Shown here piece after piece: positions 24,450 through 33,406 of a stretch of DNA of 47,483 bases; position 1 is the stretch's first letter; every line of letters begins with the position of its first letter. The stretch lies in NCBI GenBank assembly GCA_028717385.1, contig JAQUNW010000007.1, forward strand, positions 1 to 47,483, given 5' to 3'. This DNA is from Dehalococcoidales bacterium. Lineage in GTDB: Bacteria > Chloroflexota > Dehalococcoidia > Dehalococcoidales > CSSed11-197. The notes below the pieces were generated by a model, which did not search any database, was not told where the DNA came from, and worked only from the letters and a program-made list of their open reading frames with translations. The translations under genes were made by a program, and so were the position numbers.

Positions 24450-25340
24450 GTGAACAATCATAAAGACGATGTTAAGCTAATTGGATTAGCTTTCGACGAC
24501 ATAGAAAAAAATACACCTAGTTTGAAGCCAGTTGTAACGGCTTTTCGTGAATTGTTCGTTAGCCGGGCGATTATGAAAGCCGCCATTACCGATATTCCTG
24601 GTTTATACATCCCTGAGCCTGATAAAAAAAAGCTATCCCAGGGTTACCCTTGGCTGACCGAACAAAATGTTGCTTCATTGGTTGATCCTTGGGGAAATAA
24701 CATAATAAGCGTTTCAAATTCAATAGCAGACGCTTTTCCAAAGATTAAACCAGATATGTTGAACCTCGTGAATTCCATAGAGAATGGAGATACTGAGTGG
24801 GGCGAATATGTTGTTTCTTTCATCGAAGGTGATGAGGACAACCTTGGATTGTTGGCTGATCAAATTAGAATTCAATCATCATTATTAAAATTTATTCTTT
24901 TCAATCTTATTAAACCATTCGTCGAGAAGAGGGTAGAAAACCTCAAAGAAAGTATAAAAGAGATTCCATGGTTTGAGGGATATTGCCCTATATGTGGAGC
25001 ATTTCCGGAACTTAGCATTTTACAGGGTAAAGAGGGCCAACGATGGCTGAAGTGTTCGTTCTGCGGGTACGATTGGCGGTACGACCGGATGACATGCCCT
25101 TTTTGTGGAGAAAAGGATGAGCATAAGGAAGTGCTTTCCATTGACGGAAATGACCATAAATGGGTGGAACTCTGTTCTTTATGCAATAGGTATATCTCAA
25201 ACATTGATCTCAGAGAAAATAAAAACATGAGAGCGGATATTGCTGCAATTGGAATGATACATTTAGACGCGATAGCTCAGAAGAAAGGATTCATTCCTAC
25301 GGCTGACTGCAGCTGGAAAGTGATAACACCTCTTTCGTAA
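24450..25340 (+). CDS. fdhE: Formate dehydrogenase accessory protein FdhE
   Basis: Cytoplasmic maturation factor needed for FDH-N/FDH-O type enzymes. 296 residues: a helical N-terminal half, then four CxxC pairs forming rubredoxin-like metal sites (YCPICGAFPELS, CSFCGYDWRYDRMTCPFCG, ELCSLCNRYI). GTG start at 24450 with GGAAGGG upstream. Presence of a dedicated FdhE argues that the enzyme is a real Tat-exported Sec formate dehydrogenase. It lies 88 bp after fdhA, beyond a strong hairpin. Confidence 0.9.
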   Translation: MNNHKDDVKLIGLAFDDIEKNTPSLKPVVTAFRELFVSRAIMKAAITDIPGLYIPEPDKKKLSQGYPWLTEQNVASLVDPWGNNIISVSNSIADAFPKIKPDMLNLVNSIENGDTEWGEYVVSFIEGDEDNLGLLADQIRIQSSLLKFILFNLIKPFVEKRVENLKESIKEIPWFEGYCPICGAFPELSILQGKEGQRWLKCSFCGYDWRYDRMTCPFCGEKDEHKEVLSIDGNDHKWVELCSLCNRYISNIDLRENKNMRADIAAIGMIHLDAIAQKKGFIPTADCSWKVITPLS

Positions 25341-25409
25341 AGCTGTATTCATTTTCGCTAACACGGTTAGATGTAAATATTAACAATATGAAAGGCTTCG
25401 TAAATAAGA

Positions 25410-26027
25410 ATGATTAATCAGCAAAGCTGCTCTTCGATTAATAGTCAATTAGTAGAAAGATTTGGCTCTTTCACGAGAGAAGAATTTATGGATCGGGCTA
25501 AGTCTTTCCACGGTTGCATTTCCCCCGGGGTGCTGGTTGGCGGAATTATGGTTGATAGTGCTATGGAGCTCTTGCCACAAGGCACCTTATTTGATGTCAT
25601 TTGTGAAACCCGCTCATGTTTGCCTGACGCGGTGCAAATACTGACACCATGCACTATTGGAAATGGATGGCTCCGCATATTGGACTTCGGGCGGTATGCA
25701 GTGAGTTTATATGATAAGCATCAAGGTGATGGATTTCGGGTTTTTTTAGATCCGGCTAAGCTAGATCATTGGGACGAAATAAAAACATGGTTTTTAAAAT
25801 TAAAACTCAAACATGACCAGGACAATGTGCGTTTGAAGGAACAGATTCTAACGGCGGGGAAGGAAATATGCACAATCCAACCGATACACGTTAAAAGTGG
25901 CTTCAGAACCAATCGGTCAAAAGGAATAATCAATGTATGCAGCATTTGTGGTGAAGCATATCCAGCGAAAGACGGTTTAATCTGTTTAGGCTGCCAGCAA
26001 GAGCTGCCGTTTCGTATTAGAAATTAA
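25410..26027 (+). CDS. FmdE-domain protein with C-terminal zinc finger
   Basis: 205 residues. The N-terminal FmdE domain (FHGCISPGVLVGGIMVDSAM, near residues 33-52; ETRSCLPDAVQILTPCTIGNG) is shared with subunit E of formylmethanofuran dehydrogenase. The C-terminal ~30 residues carry CSICGEAYP...CLGC, a treble-clef-like zinc finger. In bacteria such genes commonly sit beside Mo/W formate dehydrogenases, and a role in metal or cofactor insertion has been suggested but not shown. The usual HGH is HGC here. It closes the FDH operon, 69 bp after fdhE. Confidence 0.83.
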   Translation: MINQQSCSSINSQLVERFGSFTREEFMDRAKSFHGCISPGVLVGGIMVDSAMELLPQGTLFDVICETRSCLPDAVQILTPCTIGNGWLRILDFGRYAVSLYDKHQGDGFRVFLDPAKLDHWDEIKTWFLKLKLKHDQDNVRLKEQILTAGKEICTIQPIHVKSGFRTNRSKGIINVCSICGEAYPAKDGLICLGCQQELPFRIRN

Positions 26028-26871
26028 AAAGTCCGCCTAAGACAACAGATGCAATACATGTGCTTTTGCAGCACATCCTGTTCTGACCCGTAACAATATT
26101 TCATCTTTCCCAATAACAGTTGAATGCTAAAAGAGTACTGTTTGTAAAGCAAGCTATTTGATCCAGATCTAGCATCAGGCACAAGTTTTACTTTCGTAAT
26201 ATAATTTATCATAAAAGATATATTATTATTAATAAAAATGACGCTTTGCTGTTCGAGACATTATACTAACCACAATCTTGGGTAGTGTCCCGTCAAGTGG
26301 TGTAAATTGCCACCGGTGATGCATCAGATATCTCAATACGGGAATTCTTTGAGAATCACGAACTGCCTTATATTACCACACCATTCGATATTACGACGCT
26401 TCTTTGCAATATCAACGAAATGTTATCCAGGGACTGACCTTATAAATTGTTGTAACAGCTACACTTCTCACGATACTATTCAGTATCAACCTTATTACGA
26501 TTCCTGTTCTTGAGGAATTCTATATTATCGGATAATAGCCGTATCTCATCTTCGTTTAATTCATCGATCCGGTCAATCCTTGCTCAAGCAGCATCCATGA
26601 ATGATGTAATTTGGGAGCCGGGCATTTCGCTTTACCGGAGGCAGGCGATAAAAGAACATATAAAAACCAGGCTTGCAGTGATACCGACAATCGCAAGTAA
26701 ATTGCTGCGAATTATGAAGCTGCGGGTAGAAGAAAACACCCTTTGAATTCTGCTGGCTACCAGGATAACTCTTAATATTCATAACAATCGTAACTAGCGC
26801 AAGACGACGGGTATTATATGTATTGCCCCCCTGCAAAGTAAAAAACCACTGCCGGGGTAGCAGCCAGTGAA
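26028..26871. other. Gene-poor decayed region
   Basis: 844 bp with no intact gene on either strand; only short frames without ribosome binding sites. It contains a possible insertion-sequence end near 26282-26312. Two broken minus-strand coding fragments follow: one ends near 26346 and reads KRRNIEWCGNIRQFVILKE; the other, 34 codons near 26480-26590, reads ARIDRIDELNEDEIRLLSDN and is preceded by a stop. The composition and broken frames suggest an old mobile-element insertion in decay. Confidence 0.45.
26282..26312 (+). mobile_element. Possible solitary insertion-sequence end
   Basis: TAGTGTCCCGTCAAGTGGTG with the following TAAATTGCCACC resembles the terminal repeats of IS256-type (mutator) elements. 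I see no matching inverted copy or intact transposase in the window, so at most it is a remnant. Confidence 0.3.
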
Positions 26872-26878
26872 TTAAAAA
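26841..26878 (-). terminator. Terminator of the zinc-ribbon protein gene
   Basis: On the minus strand CACTG and CAGTG pair around a GC-rich loop and are followed by GTTTTTTA, right after the gene's stop codon region. The stem is short but the T-run is good. Confidence 0.5.
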
Positions 26879-27402
26879 ACGTAAAGTACCAGCAAGGCGA
26901 CGATAATAATTATAATTATAAGACTTAAACCAACCAGGAGAGCAATTTTAAGGGCACGTTCTTTACGTTTCCAATCATCGCTCATTTCAGTCTGTGCTTC
27001 CAGCGCCTGAATTTCTTCAGGAGAAAGATCGGCATACTCTGCCCACTGCCCATAAAGGCGACGCATTTTACGTTCCGAACTGAATAGATAGGTGAGAAAA
27101 CGGGTTATCTTATCTGCTATTTGCTTGAACCCGGAAGAACCGGCAGGCTGGTCTGAGTAAACCTGGAAATTGTTCGATAACGCTTGTGGGCGTTCCTTTC
27201 GTTTGCTCTTTACAGCCAGTTTTTTGCCGCATTTTGGGCAAAATAGCGCACCCGGAACGAGCTCTTGCCCGCAATACGGGCAATAGGCCAAGTTTATAGA
27301 TGGTTGTATATCATTAAGGTCCTGGCCGCAATAGGGGCAGAACGTTACATCTGAAGCAAACATAGCGCGGTCGATGTGCTCACCGCATTTTGGACATTCC
27401 AT
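26872..27402 (-). CDS. Zinc-ribbon protein with C-terminal membrane anchor
   Basis: 176 residues. The N-terminal 60 residues contain three or four CxxC knuckles (MECPKCGEHID, TFCPYCGQDL, YCPYCGQEL, LFCPKCGKKL), typical of double zinc-ribbon domains. A basic, poorly conserved middle follows. A single transmembrane helix of repeated Ile/Val/Leu closes the chain (about residues 152-174). It is a tail-anchored cytoplasmic zinc-ribbon protein; no specific function is known. It lies downstream of nrdG with an 84-bp gap. Confidence 0.75.
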   Translation of the reverse strand: MECPKCGEHIDRAMFASDVTFCPYCGQDLNDIQPSINLAYCPYCGQELVPGALFCPKCGKKLAVKSKRKERPQALSNNFQVYSDQPAGSSGFKQIADKITRFLTYLFSSERKMRRLYGQWAEYADLSPEEIQALEAQTEMSDDWKRKERALKIALLVGLSLIIIIIIVALLVLYVF

Positions 27403-27486
27403 CCAGACCTCCAGTTGACAGCCAGAATTTGTTCTATTTTAGCACGGACTTGTGAGTAATTGAAGCCGTGTGATAGAACGAGCGGA

Positions 27487-28173
27487 TCAAGTAATTTTAC
27501 CATCCACACCTTGCTCAATTGCAATCGACAATAATTTTTCCATTTCTGCTTCAGAGTAAGGTTGAATTAAAGTGTAGGCTGGATCAATTGTATTTACCGG
27601 TCGATACTGTTGCAAGATTAGTTTTTCGTTTGTGCCCACCAAGCGGCAGATAGAAAGGATTTCATCTGCGCTTACCAGAGAGGGAACACAAGTGGTACGG
27701 AATTCATGGGAGACATTTGAGTTCTGTAATAGAGTAATACTTTTTTGTATAGCAGAAACATCGGCTTTTACGCCAGTGGCCTCACGATAACGATGCAAGG
27801 CGGTTTTTATATCCATCGCAACATAATCAATTAATCCCTGGTGATTCAGCCGTTCCAAAACGTCAGGCAAGCTTCCATTGGTATCCAGTTTTACCTTGAG
27901 ACCAAGTCTTCGGATCTGGCGTATAAAATCTTCAAGTTCCGGCCAGAGCGCAGGCTCTCCGCCGGTAATGACGACACCGTCACAAAGGCTTTTGGCTTTT
28001 TCAATTCGTTTGAGGATGGTATCAATGGAAAATTCCTCAGCAAGGCCGGGGTGTAAAACCAAGTCAGCATTATGACAGAATGGGCAGCGAAAATTGCAGC
28101 CCCCCACAAATACCACCGGGGCAATAAGTCCCGGATAGTCGATCAGCGAGAGGTCTTTATAACCGTTTATCAT
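27487..28173 (-). CDS. nrdG: Anaerobic ribonucleotide reductase activating protein
   Basis: Radical SAM enzyme that makes the glycyl radical on NrdD under anaerobic conditions. The cluster motif CNFRCPFC (Cys26, 30, 33; CxxxCxxC) is near the N-terminus after SLIDYPG. VVITGGEPAL and VKLDTNGS follow, as in the pyruvate formate-lyase activase-like NrdG group; 228 residues. It starts 6 bp after nrdD and would be co-transcribed with it. Confidence 0.92.
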   Translation of the reverse strand: MINGYKDLSLIDYPGLIAPVVFVGGCNFRCPFCHNADLVLHPGLAEEFSIDTILKRIEKAKSLCDGVVITGGEPALWPELEDFIRQIRRLGLKVKLDTNGSLPDVLERLNHQGLIDYVAMDIKTALHRYREATGVKADVSAIQKSITLLQNSNVSHEFRTTCVPSLVSADEILSICRLVGTNEKLILQQYRPVNTIDPAYTLIQPYSEAEMEKLLSIAIEQGVDGKIT

Positions 28174-28179
28174 AAAGGC

Positions 28180-30303
28180 TCATGCAGCAATGCTTTCCAG
28201 CATGTTTTCACTGAAAAGATGTCTTTCTGAAAATTCCTCCTGCTTGCCCTTGTTCCATTGTCGTACCGGGCGAAAATAGCCGACCACTCTGGAGTAGACC
28301 TCAGTTTCATGGTTGCAGGTAGGGCATTTGGGATTTTCCCCGTTTAAATAACCATGATTGGGACAGATTGAGAATGTTGGTGTAAGGGTGAAATATGGCA
28401 GGCGGAAGTTCCTGGCGGTCTTCATTACCATTTGCTTTGCCATTTCAGGATCGTGGATACGCTCTCCCATAAAGCAATGGAATACGGTGCCTCCGGTATA
28501 AATCGTTTGCAATTCATCTTGATGTTTCATAGCGTCCACAAGGTCGATATCGGCATCAACCGGCAACTGGGAAGAATTGGTGTAATAAGGTTCTTTTTCG
28601 CCAGCTGATATGATACGACTAAATCTTTCGCGATCTAATTTTGCCAAACGGTATGTAGCACCTTCACCCGGAGTGGATTCCAGATTGTAGAGATTGCCAG
28701 TGGTTTCCTGAAATTCGGCTAAAATTGCCTTCATATAATTCAATACCTCTTTGGCAAAAGCCGAACCGGATGATGTTGTGATATCTGTTCCCATGAAATT
28801 TAGTATTGCTTCGTTCATGCCTATAAGCCCAATAGTGGAAAAATGGTTAGCCCAATAGCTGCCCAAACGATCTTTTATTGATTGCAAGTAACAGATTGAA
28901 TATGGGAAAAGCCCTTTCTCGGCCAGTTTATCCAGCGCTTTCCTCTTGATTTCCAGAGAATCCCGTGCAATTTCCATATTGGTACGTAGGCGGGAGAAAA
29001 AATCTTCTTTTGTTTTGGATAGATAGCCTATGCGAGGCATGTTGATAGTCACCACGCCCAAGCTGCCGGTAAGCGGATCAGAGCCGAACAGGCCGCCGCC
29101 CCTGCGGCGTATCTCCCGCAAGTCCAGTCTGAGACGGCAACACATCGAACGAGCATCCTCCGGTTTAAGGTCGGAATTAAGGAAATTGGCAAAATAGGGA
29201 ATACCATACTTGGCCGTCATCTGCCAAAGGGCGTCCAAATTGGGATTATCTGGATTAAAACCAGTGGAAATGTTATAGGTTGGAATCGGGAAGGAGAAGA
29301 TACGGCCCTTGGAGTCGCCCTCGTTCATGATCTCACAGAAAGCTCGGTTTATCATATCTATTTCTTGCTGACAATCCCCATATGTATAATCTTGGGGTGT
29401 TCCTCCAACTATGGCAGCTTCGTCCTTAAGATAGTTGGGAGGAGTTAAGTCAAATGAAAGGTTGGTAAAAGGTGTTTGGAAACCAACCCTGGTGGGAACA
29501 TTAAGATTGAATACAAACTCCTGAATTGCCTGGCGCACATCCTTATAGGTAAGGTTGTCGTTTTTAACGAATGGAGCCATAAGAGTATCGAAGTTGGAGA
29601 AAGCCTGCGCTCCGGCGGCTTCGCCCTGAAGAGTGAAGAAAAAGTTCACAATCTGGCCAAGAGCGCTTCTCAGGTGTTTTGCCGGACGACTTTCTATTTT
29701 GCCGGCGACACCAGCAAATCCGCGAATAATCAAGTCTTTCAAATCCCAGCCGCAGCAATATGGACCAAGGACACCGAGATCATGCAAATGGAAGTCACCA
29801 GAAAGATGACTTTCACGAATCTTTTCGTTATAGACGCGGGTAAGCCAATAATAAGCCAGGACATCTGAAGAAAGATATACGTTCAAGCCCTGTAGTGAAT
29901 AAGTCATATTAGAGTTTTCTTTAACACGCCAATCACTCTCTCGTAGATATTCATCTACCATAGAAACCGCTCCGGCGAGCAGTTTTTTACCATCCCGGAT
30001 TCTGGCGCGTTGTTCGCGGTAGAGAATATAAGATTTCGCCGCATCTGCGTACCCGTTTTGAATGAGCATCTTTTCTACCAGGTCCTGGACTTCTTCTACG
30101 TCTGGTACGCGTCCTTGACGGCAGGTAATTTCAAGAATACCGATGACATCGTTAGCCACCCTCTCTGCCTTGGAAAGGTCGTTATCTCCTACTGCGGCGA
30201 GCGCTTTGGTAACGGCTATGTAAATTTTGGATGCATCAAAAGGAACCACGCGTCCGTCACGTTTGGCTATTTTTTCAATCTTGCTTGTCTTAAGGTTGGG
30301 CAT
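28180..30303 (-). CDS. nrdD: Anaerobic ribonucleoside-triphosphate reductase (class III)
   Basis: Reduces ribonucleoside triphosphates to deoxy forms by a glycyl radical. The N-terminal ATP-cone (VVPFDASKIYIAVTKAL) senses dATP/ATP. The catalytic barrel includes SMCCRLRLD, and the C-terminal zinc site is formed by CPNHG...CPTC. The glycyl-radical motif SRVVGYFRPV (glycine near residue 675) stands 32 residues from the end. The start is probably ATG 30303 (707 residues): GTG at 30318 would place the AAGGAG ribosome binding site inside the gene. No aerobic reductase is present in this window, which fits a strict anaerobe. Confidence 0.94.
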   Translation of the reverse strand: MPNLKTSKIEKIAKRDGRVVPFDASKIYIAVTKALAAVGDNDLSKAERVANDVIGILEITCRQGRVPDVEEVQDLVEKMLIQNGYADAAKSYILYREQRARIRDGKKLLAGAVSMVDEYLRESDWRVKENSNMTYSLQGLNVYLSSDVLAYYWLTRVYNEKIRESHLSGDFHLHDLGVLGPYCCGWDLKDLIIRGFAGVAGKIESRPAKHLRSALGQIVNFFFTLQGEAAGAQAFSNFDTLMAPFVKNDNLTYKDVRQAIQEFVFNLNVPTRVGFQTPFTNLSFDLTPPNYLKDEAAIVGGTPQDYTYGDCQQEIDMINRAFCEIMNEGDSKGRIFSFPIPTYNISTGFNPDNPNLDALWQMTAKYGIPYFANFLNSDLKPEDARSMCCRLRLDLREIRRRGGGLFGSDPLTGSLGVVTINMPRIGYLSKTKEDFFSRLRTNMEIARDSLEIKRKALDKLAEKGLFPYSICYLQSIKDRLGSYWANHFSTIGLIGMNEAILNFMGTDITTSSGSAFAKEVLNYMKAILAEFQETTGNLYNLESTPGEGATYRLAKLDRERFSRIISAGEKEPYYTNSSQLPVDADIDLVDAMKHQDELQTIYTGGTVFHCFMGERIHDPEMAKQMVMKTARNFRLPYFTLTPTFSICPNHGYLNGENPKCPTCNHETEVYSRVVGYFRPVRQWNKGKQEEFSERHLFSENMLESIAA

Positions 30304-30344
30304 GCAATTCTCCTTCACTATGAGTTGTTATTGCAACAATATAA

Positions 30345-30361
30345 ACCACAATATATGGGGT
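30345..30361 (-). promoter_or_regulatory. Possible NrdR-box-like operator upstream of nrdD
   Basis: ACCACAATATATGGGGT resembles the ACAC-ATAT-GTGT style of NrdR boxes. A partial second ACAATATA copy begins at 30336. Spacing differs from the classical ~31 bp pair, so this is tentative. Confidence 0.3.
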
Positions 30362-30434
30362 TGTCAATAGAAAAATAACACAACATACAGAAAAATTTAA
30401 GATACATTGTCTACCAAAACATTATAATCAATAT

Positions 30435-30482
30435 TTGACAAATTGAACAAAAAGGGTATAATTGTTAGCTGAAGCTAACAAT
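30435..30482 (+). promoter_or_regulatory. feo promoter with perfect 22-bp operator palindrome
   Basis: TTGACA (30435-30440), 16-bp spacer, TATAAT (30457-30462). The palindrome ATTGTTAGCT-GA-AGCTAACAAT (30461-30482; perfect 10-bp arms, 2-bp centre) starts inside the -10 box and covers the start site. Repressor binding there would block transcription, as expected for an iron-responsive (DtxR/Fur-like) regulator of feoAB. The regulator's identity is inferred from the downstream genes only. Confidence 0.72.
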
Positions 30483-30496
30483 GTTGGGGTATATAA

Positions 30497-30733
30497 ATGG
30501 CGCTCAAAACTTTAAATGAATTGCAACCAGGAGAAAAAGGCAGGGTGATATCAATTGGCCTGAAGGGAAAATTCCGTCTTAAACTTATGGATATGGGATT
30601 GGTAAAGGGTGTCGAGATTGCTGTATTAGGTATTGCGCCGTTGGGGGATCCCATGGAAGTTAAACTAAAAGGCTTTAACTTGAGCATAAGAAAACAGGAA
30701 GCAGCCTTCATTAAAGTAGAAACCTCGGAATAG
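30497..30733 (+). CDS. feoA: Ferrous iron transport protein A
   Basis: Cytoplasmic SH3-like protein of 78 residues that assists FeoB. The pattern LNELQPGEKGRVISI...LKLMDMGLVKGVEIAV...GDPMEVKLKGFNLSIRKQEA is the FeoA domain from end to end. It precedes feoB by 18 bp and has the operator described upstream. Confidence 0.92.
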   Translation: MALKTLNELQPGEKGRVISIGLKGKFRLKLMDMGLVKGVEIAVLGIAPLGDPMEVKLKGFNLSIRKQEAAFIKVETSE

Positions 30734-30751
30734 AAAGGAAAAAACTCAAAT

Positions 30752-32782
30752 TTGGAAGGCTCAGTTTTAAATCAAGAATCGGTAGTAATAGCCCTGCTGG
30801 GCAACCCCAATTCTGGGAAAACCACGTTATTCAATAATCTTACCGGCTCGCATCAATATGTTGGGAACTGGCCGGGAGTTACAGTAGAAAAAAAAGAAGG
30901 AGTGTGCCGCTATGGTAGCCAATCTGTAAAAATCGTGGATCTGCCTGGCGTTTACAGTCTTACTGCCTATTCGCCGGATGAGGTAGTCGCACGTAATTTC
31001 ATCCTCGATGATAATCCGGATATCGTAGTAAACATCGTAGATGGCTCCAACCTCGAGCGACATTTATATTTAACCCTGCAGCTCATGGAAATGGGAGCGC
31101 CGGTTATAATGGCGCTCAATATGATGGATGTGGTGGTTGCTCAAAAACATAAAATCGATATCGGCGCTCTTGAAAAACAGCTGGGTATTAAAGTTGTTCC
31201 CATGGCGGCAAGCCGCAATGAAGGAACTCTTGAGATAAAAAAAATAATCTGCGGAACTGAAGTGTCGGGGGTTGCTTGCCCGACGCTTAAAATAAATTAC
31301 GGTCGGGATGTAGAAGCTGAAATAAAAAATCTGATACCGGTTATTGAAAAAAGCTCACTAAACAAGAAATATGCTTCCCGCTGGATAGCGGTTAAACTAC
31401 TTGAGCATGATAATGAAATAATCGATCGTTTTAAGGAAGCCGATGGGGAAAGCAGCCTCGTTCTACAGACGCTTGAAGAGTCTACCGCTCGTTTAGAAAG
31501 TATATATGGAGACGAGGCAGAGACCATAATTGCCGATGCTCGCTACGGGTTCATTTCTGGTTTAATTAAAGATATATACACCCGGCCTTCACATCAGCCG
31601 ATATCAACCACCGATAAAATAGATCGCGTACTGGTGCATCGTTGGGCGGGTATTCCGATCTTTATTGTATTAATTTTTTTGTTATTCCAATTTGTTTTTA
31701 AAGCTTCTGAGCCGCTTATGGCGGTTATCGAGGCAATTTTTGAATGGCTGGGAGATAAATCTGCTGGATTTTCCCCTGGTTGGCTTGGTTCATTAATCAG
31801 TGATGGAATAATTGGTGGCCTCGGTACCGTACTGGTATTTATACCGCCGATCTTTCTAATGTTTATCGCCATTGCTATATTGGAAGATACTGGTTATATG
31901 GCGCGGGCAGCATTCATAATGGATAGAGCCATGCACAAACTAGGTTTGCATGGGCGAAGCTTTATACCAATGATGCTTGGATTCGGATGTTCGATTCCTG
32001 CTGTAATGGCTTGCCGCACCATAGATAATCCCCATGATCGGCTTACCACTATTCTTATCAGCCCATTTATGTCCTGCGGGGCAAGGCTTCCAATATATGT
32101 GTTATTTGCCGGTGCGTTTTTTCCGCAACACCAGGGCATCGTTCTCTTCTCAATGTATATTATTGGTATCATTATTGCTGTGTTCTTTGCCTTTATATTT
32201 CGTAGGACATTGCTCAAGGGGGAATCAGCTCACTTTGTAATGGAGCTGCCCCCTTATCGGATGCCGTCATTAAAGAGTATCTTTATTCATACATGGGAGC
32301 GAGGTAAACATTTTCTAAGTCGTGCTGCAACTGTAATTCTTGGTGCTGTAATTATCATATGGTTGCTCGGCAGTCTTCCATGGGGTGTAGAATATGCCAG
32401 CCAGGATAGTGTATTAGGTACAATTGGAGGCTGGATAGCACCGCTTCTTGCGCCAGCTGGAATTGGCCACTGGGCAATTGCTGTAAGCCTAATAACCGGT
32501 TTCGTTGCCAAAGAGGTAGTAGTAGCTACACTTGGCGCCATATTACTTACGGGGAGTGGAGTACTTGGGGATGCATTGGTCAGCCAGCTCGGCTGGGGGC
32601 CTCTAAATGCTTATGCTTTTATGGTGTTTTGTTTGTTATACATACCATGTATCGCAACTATATCTGTAATACGCAGTGAAACCGGCACCTGGAGATGGGC
32701 TGCGTTTTCGGCTGGTTACACAATTGCGGTAGCATGGATTGTCTCTACTCTGATATATCAGGTTGGCAATTTGTTCGTGTAA
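30752..32782 (+). CDS. feoB: Ferrous iron transporter FeoB
   Basis: Inner-membrane Fe(II) uptake protein with an N-terminal G domain. G1 is GNPNSGKT (residues 17-24), then GNWPGVTVEKKEG (G2), DLPGVYSLTAYSPDE (G3) and NMMD (G4). A GDI-like helical spacer is followed by the membrane part with two Gate motifs (e.g. GFGCSIPAVMACRT). Length is 676. The start appears to be TTG at 30752 with GAAAGGA ~12 bases upstream; no ATG fits better before the G1 motif. No feoC follows. A bidirectional-looking terminator ends the operon. Confidence 0.94.
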   Translation: MEGSVLNQESVVIALLGNPNSGKTTLFNNLTGSHQYVGNWPGVTVEKKEGVCRYGSQSVKIVDLPGVYSLTAYSPDEVVARNFILDDNPDIVVNIVDGSNLERHLYLTLQLMEMGAPVIMALNMMDVVVAQKHKIDIGALEKQLGIKVVPMAASRNEGTLEIKKIICGTEVSGVACPTLKINYGRDVEAEIKNLIPVIEKSSLNKKYASRWIAVKLLEHDNEIIDRFKEADGESSLVLQTLEESTARLESIYGDEAETIIADARYGFISGLIKDIYTRPSHQPISTTDKIDRVLVHRWAGIPIFIVLIFLLFQFVFKASEPLMAVIEAIFEWLGDKSAGFSPGWLGSLISDGIIGGLGTVLVFIPPIFLMFIAIAILEDTGYMARAAFIMDRAMHKLGLHGRSFIPMMLGFGCSIPAVMACRTIDNPHDRLTTILISPFMSCGARLPIYVLFAGAFFPQHQGIVLFSMYIIGIIIAVFFAFIFRRTLLKGESAHFVMELPPYRMPSLKSIFIHTWERGKHFLSRAATVILGAVIIIWLLGSLPWGVEYASQDSVLGTIGGWIAPLLAPAGIGHWAIAVSLITGFVAKEVVVATLGAILLTGSGVLGDALVSQLGWGPLNAYAFMVFCLLYIPCIATISVIRSETGTWRWAAFSAGYTIAVAWIVSTLIYQVGNLFV

Positions 32783-32801
32783 TAAAGATGGAATGATTGT
32801 T

Positions 32802-32849
32802 GTTAAAACGCCCAGTTTCAGTTTATGATGGACACTTGGGCGTTTTAAC
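32802..32849 (+). terminator. Terminator after feoB
   Basis: Perfect 13-bp stem GTTAAAACGCCCA/TGGGCGTTTTAAC with a 22-nt loop. The 3' arm itself supplies the T-run and is followed by ATTTAT. It separates feoAB from hpt. Confidence 0.75.
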
Positions 32850-32869
32850 ATTTATAATGGCTTATACTA

Positions 32870-33406
32870 ATGAATATAGGTAATATAGAAAAAGACAACG
32901 TATTTGCCGATTCAAGCGAAATTGAAGCAGCAGTCGAAAGGCTGGCAGTCCGTATCAGGCAGGATTATAAAAATAAAAAAATACTTCTTATTGGCGTGTT
33001 AAAAGGAAGTTTTATTTTTCTTGCTGATCTAGCAAGAAAAATGGAAATCGATACAGAAATAGATTTTATTGGACTATCAAGCTATGGAAAGAACCGGATC
33101 AGTTCTGGTTCAGTTAGACTGTATTACGAGCCGAAAATCGAAGTTGCCGGGCGAGATGTGGTTTTGGTAGAAGACATCGTTGATACTGGGCTTTCTACTG
33201 CCTTTGCTATCAATTATCTAAACAATCGAAAAGCAAAAAGTATAAAACTGTGCGCTTTGCTAGATAAAAAATGTCGAAGGGAAGTAGAAGTCAACATAGA
33301 TTACACTGGTTTTATTGCGCCGGACCGGTTTCTGGTGGGATACGGATTGGACTATAACGAAAGTTATCGTAATTTACGTAATATAATAATTTTAGGAGAG
33401 GAATAA
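32870..33406 (+). CDS. hpt: Hypoxanthine phosphoribosyltransferase
   Basis: Salvages hypoxanthine/guanine with PRPP to IMP/GMP. 178 residues with the PRPP-binding motif VVLVEDIVDTGLS, ILLIGVLKGSFIFLADL near the start and the C-terminal DRFLVGYGLDYNESYRNL. The stop overlaps the ade ATG by one base (TAATG), giving a two-gene purine-salvage operon. Confidence 0.94.
   Translation: MNIGNIEKDNVFADSSEIEAAVERLAVRIRQDYKNKKILLIGVLKGSFIFLADLARKMEIDTEIDFIGLSSYGKNRISSGSVRLYYEPKIEVAGRDVVLVEDIVDTGLSTAFAINYLNNRKAKSIKLCALLDKKCRREVEVNIDYTGFIAPDRFLVGYGLDYNESYRNLRNIIILGEE

Noticed and set aside
26024-26212. 62-codon minus-strand frame overlapping the end of the FmdE gene
   Set aside because: No ribosome binding site, unusual composition, and it overlaps a real gene.
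26510-26836. Small frames on both strands (78 and 87 codons) in the gene-poor region
   Set aside because: No ribosome binding sites, no recognisable motifs, mutual overlap and low-complexity composition; they look like chance frames in decayed DNA.
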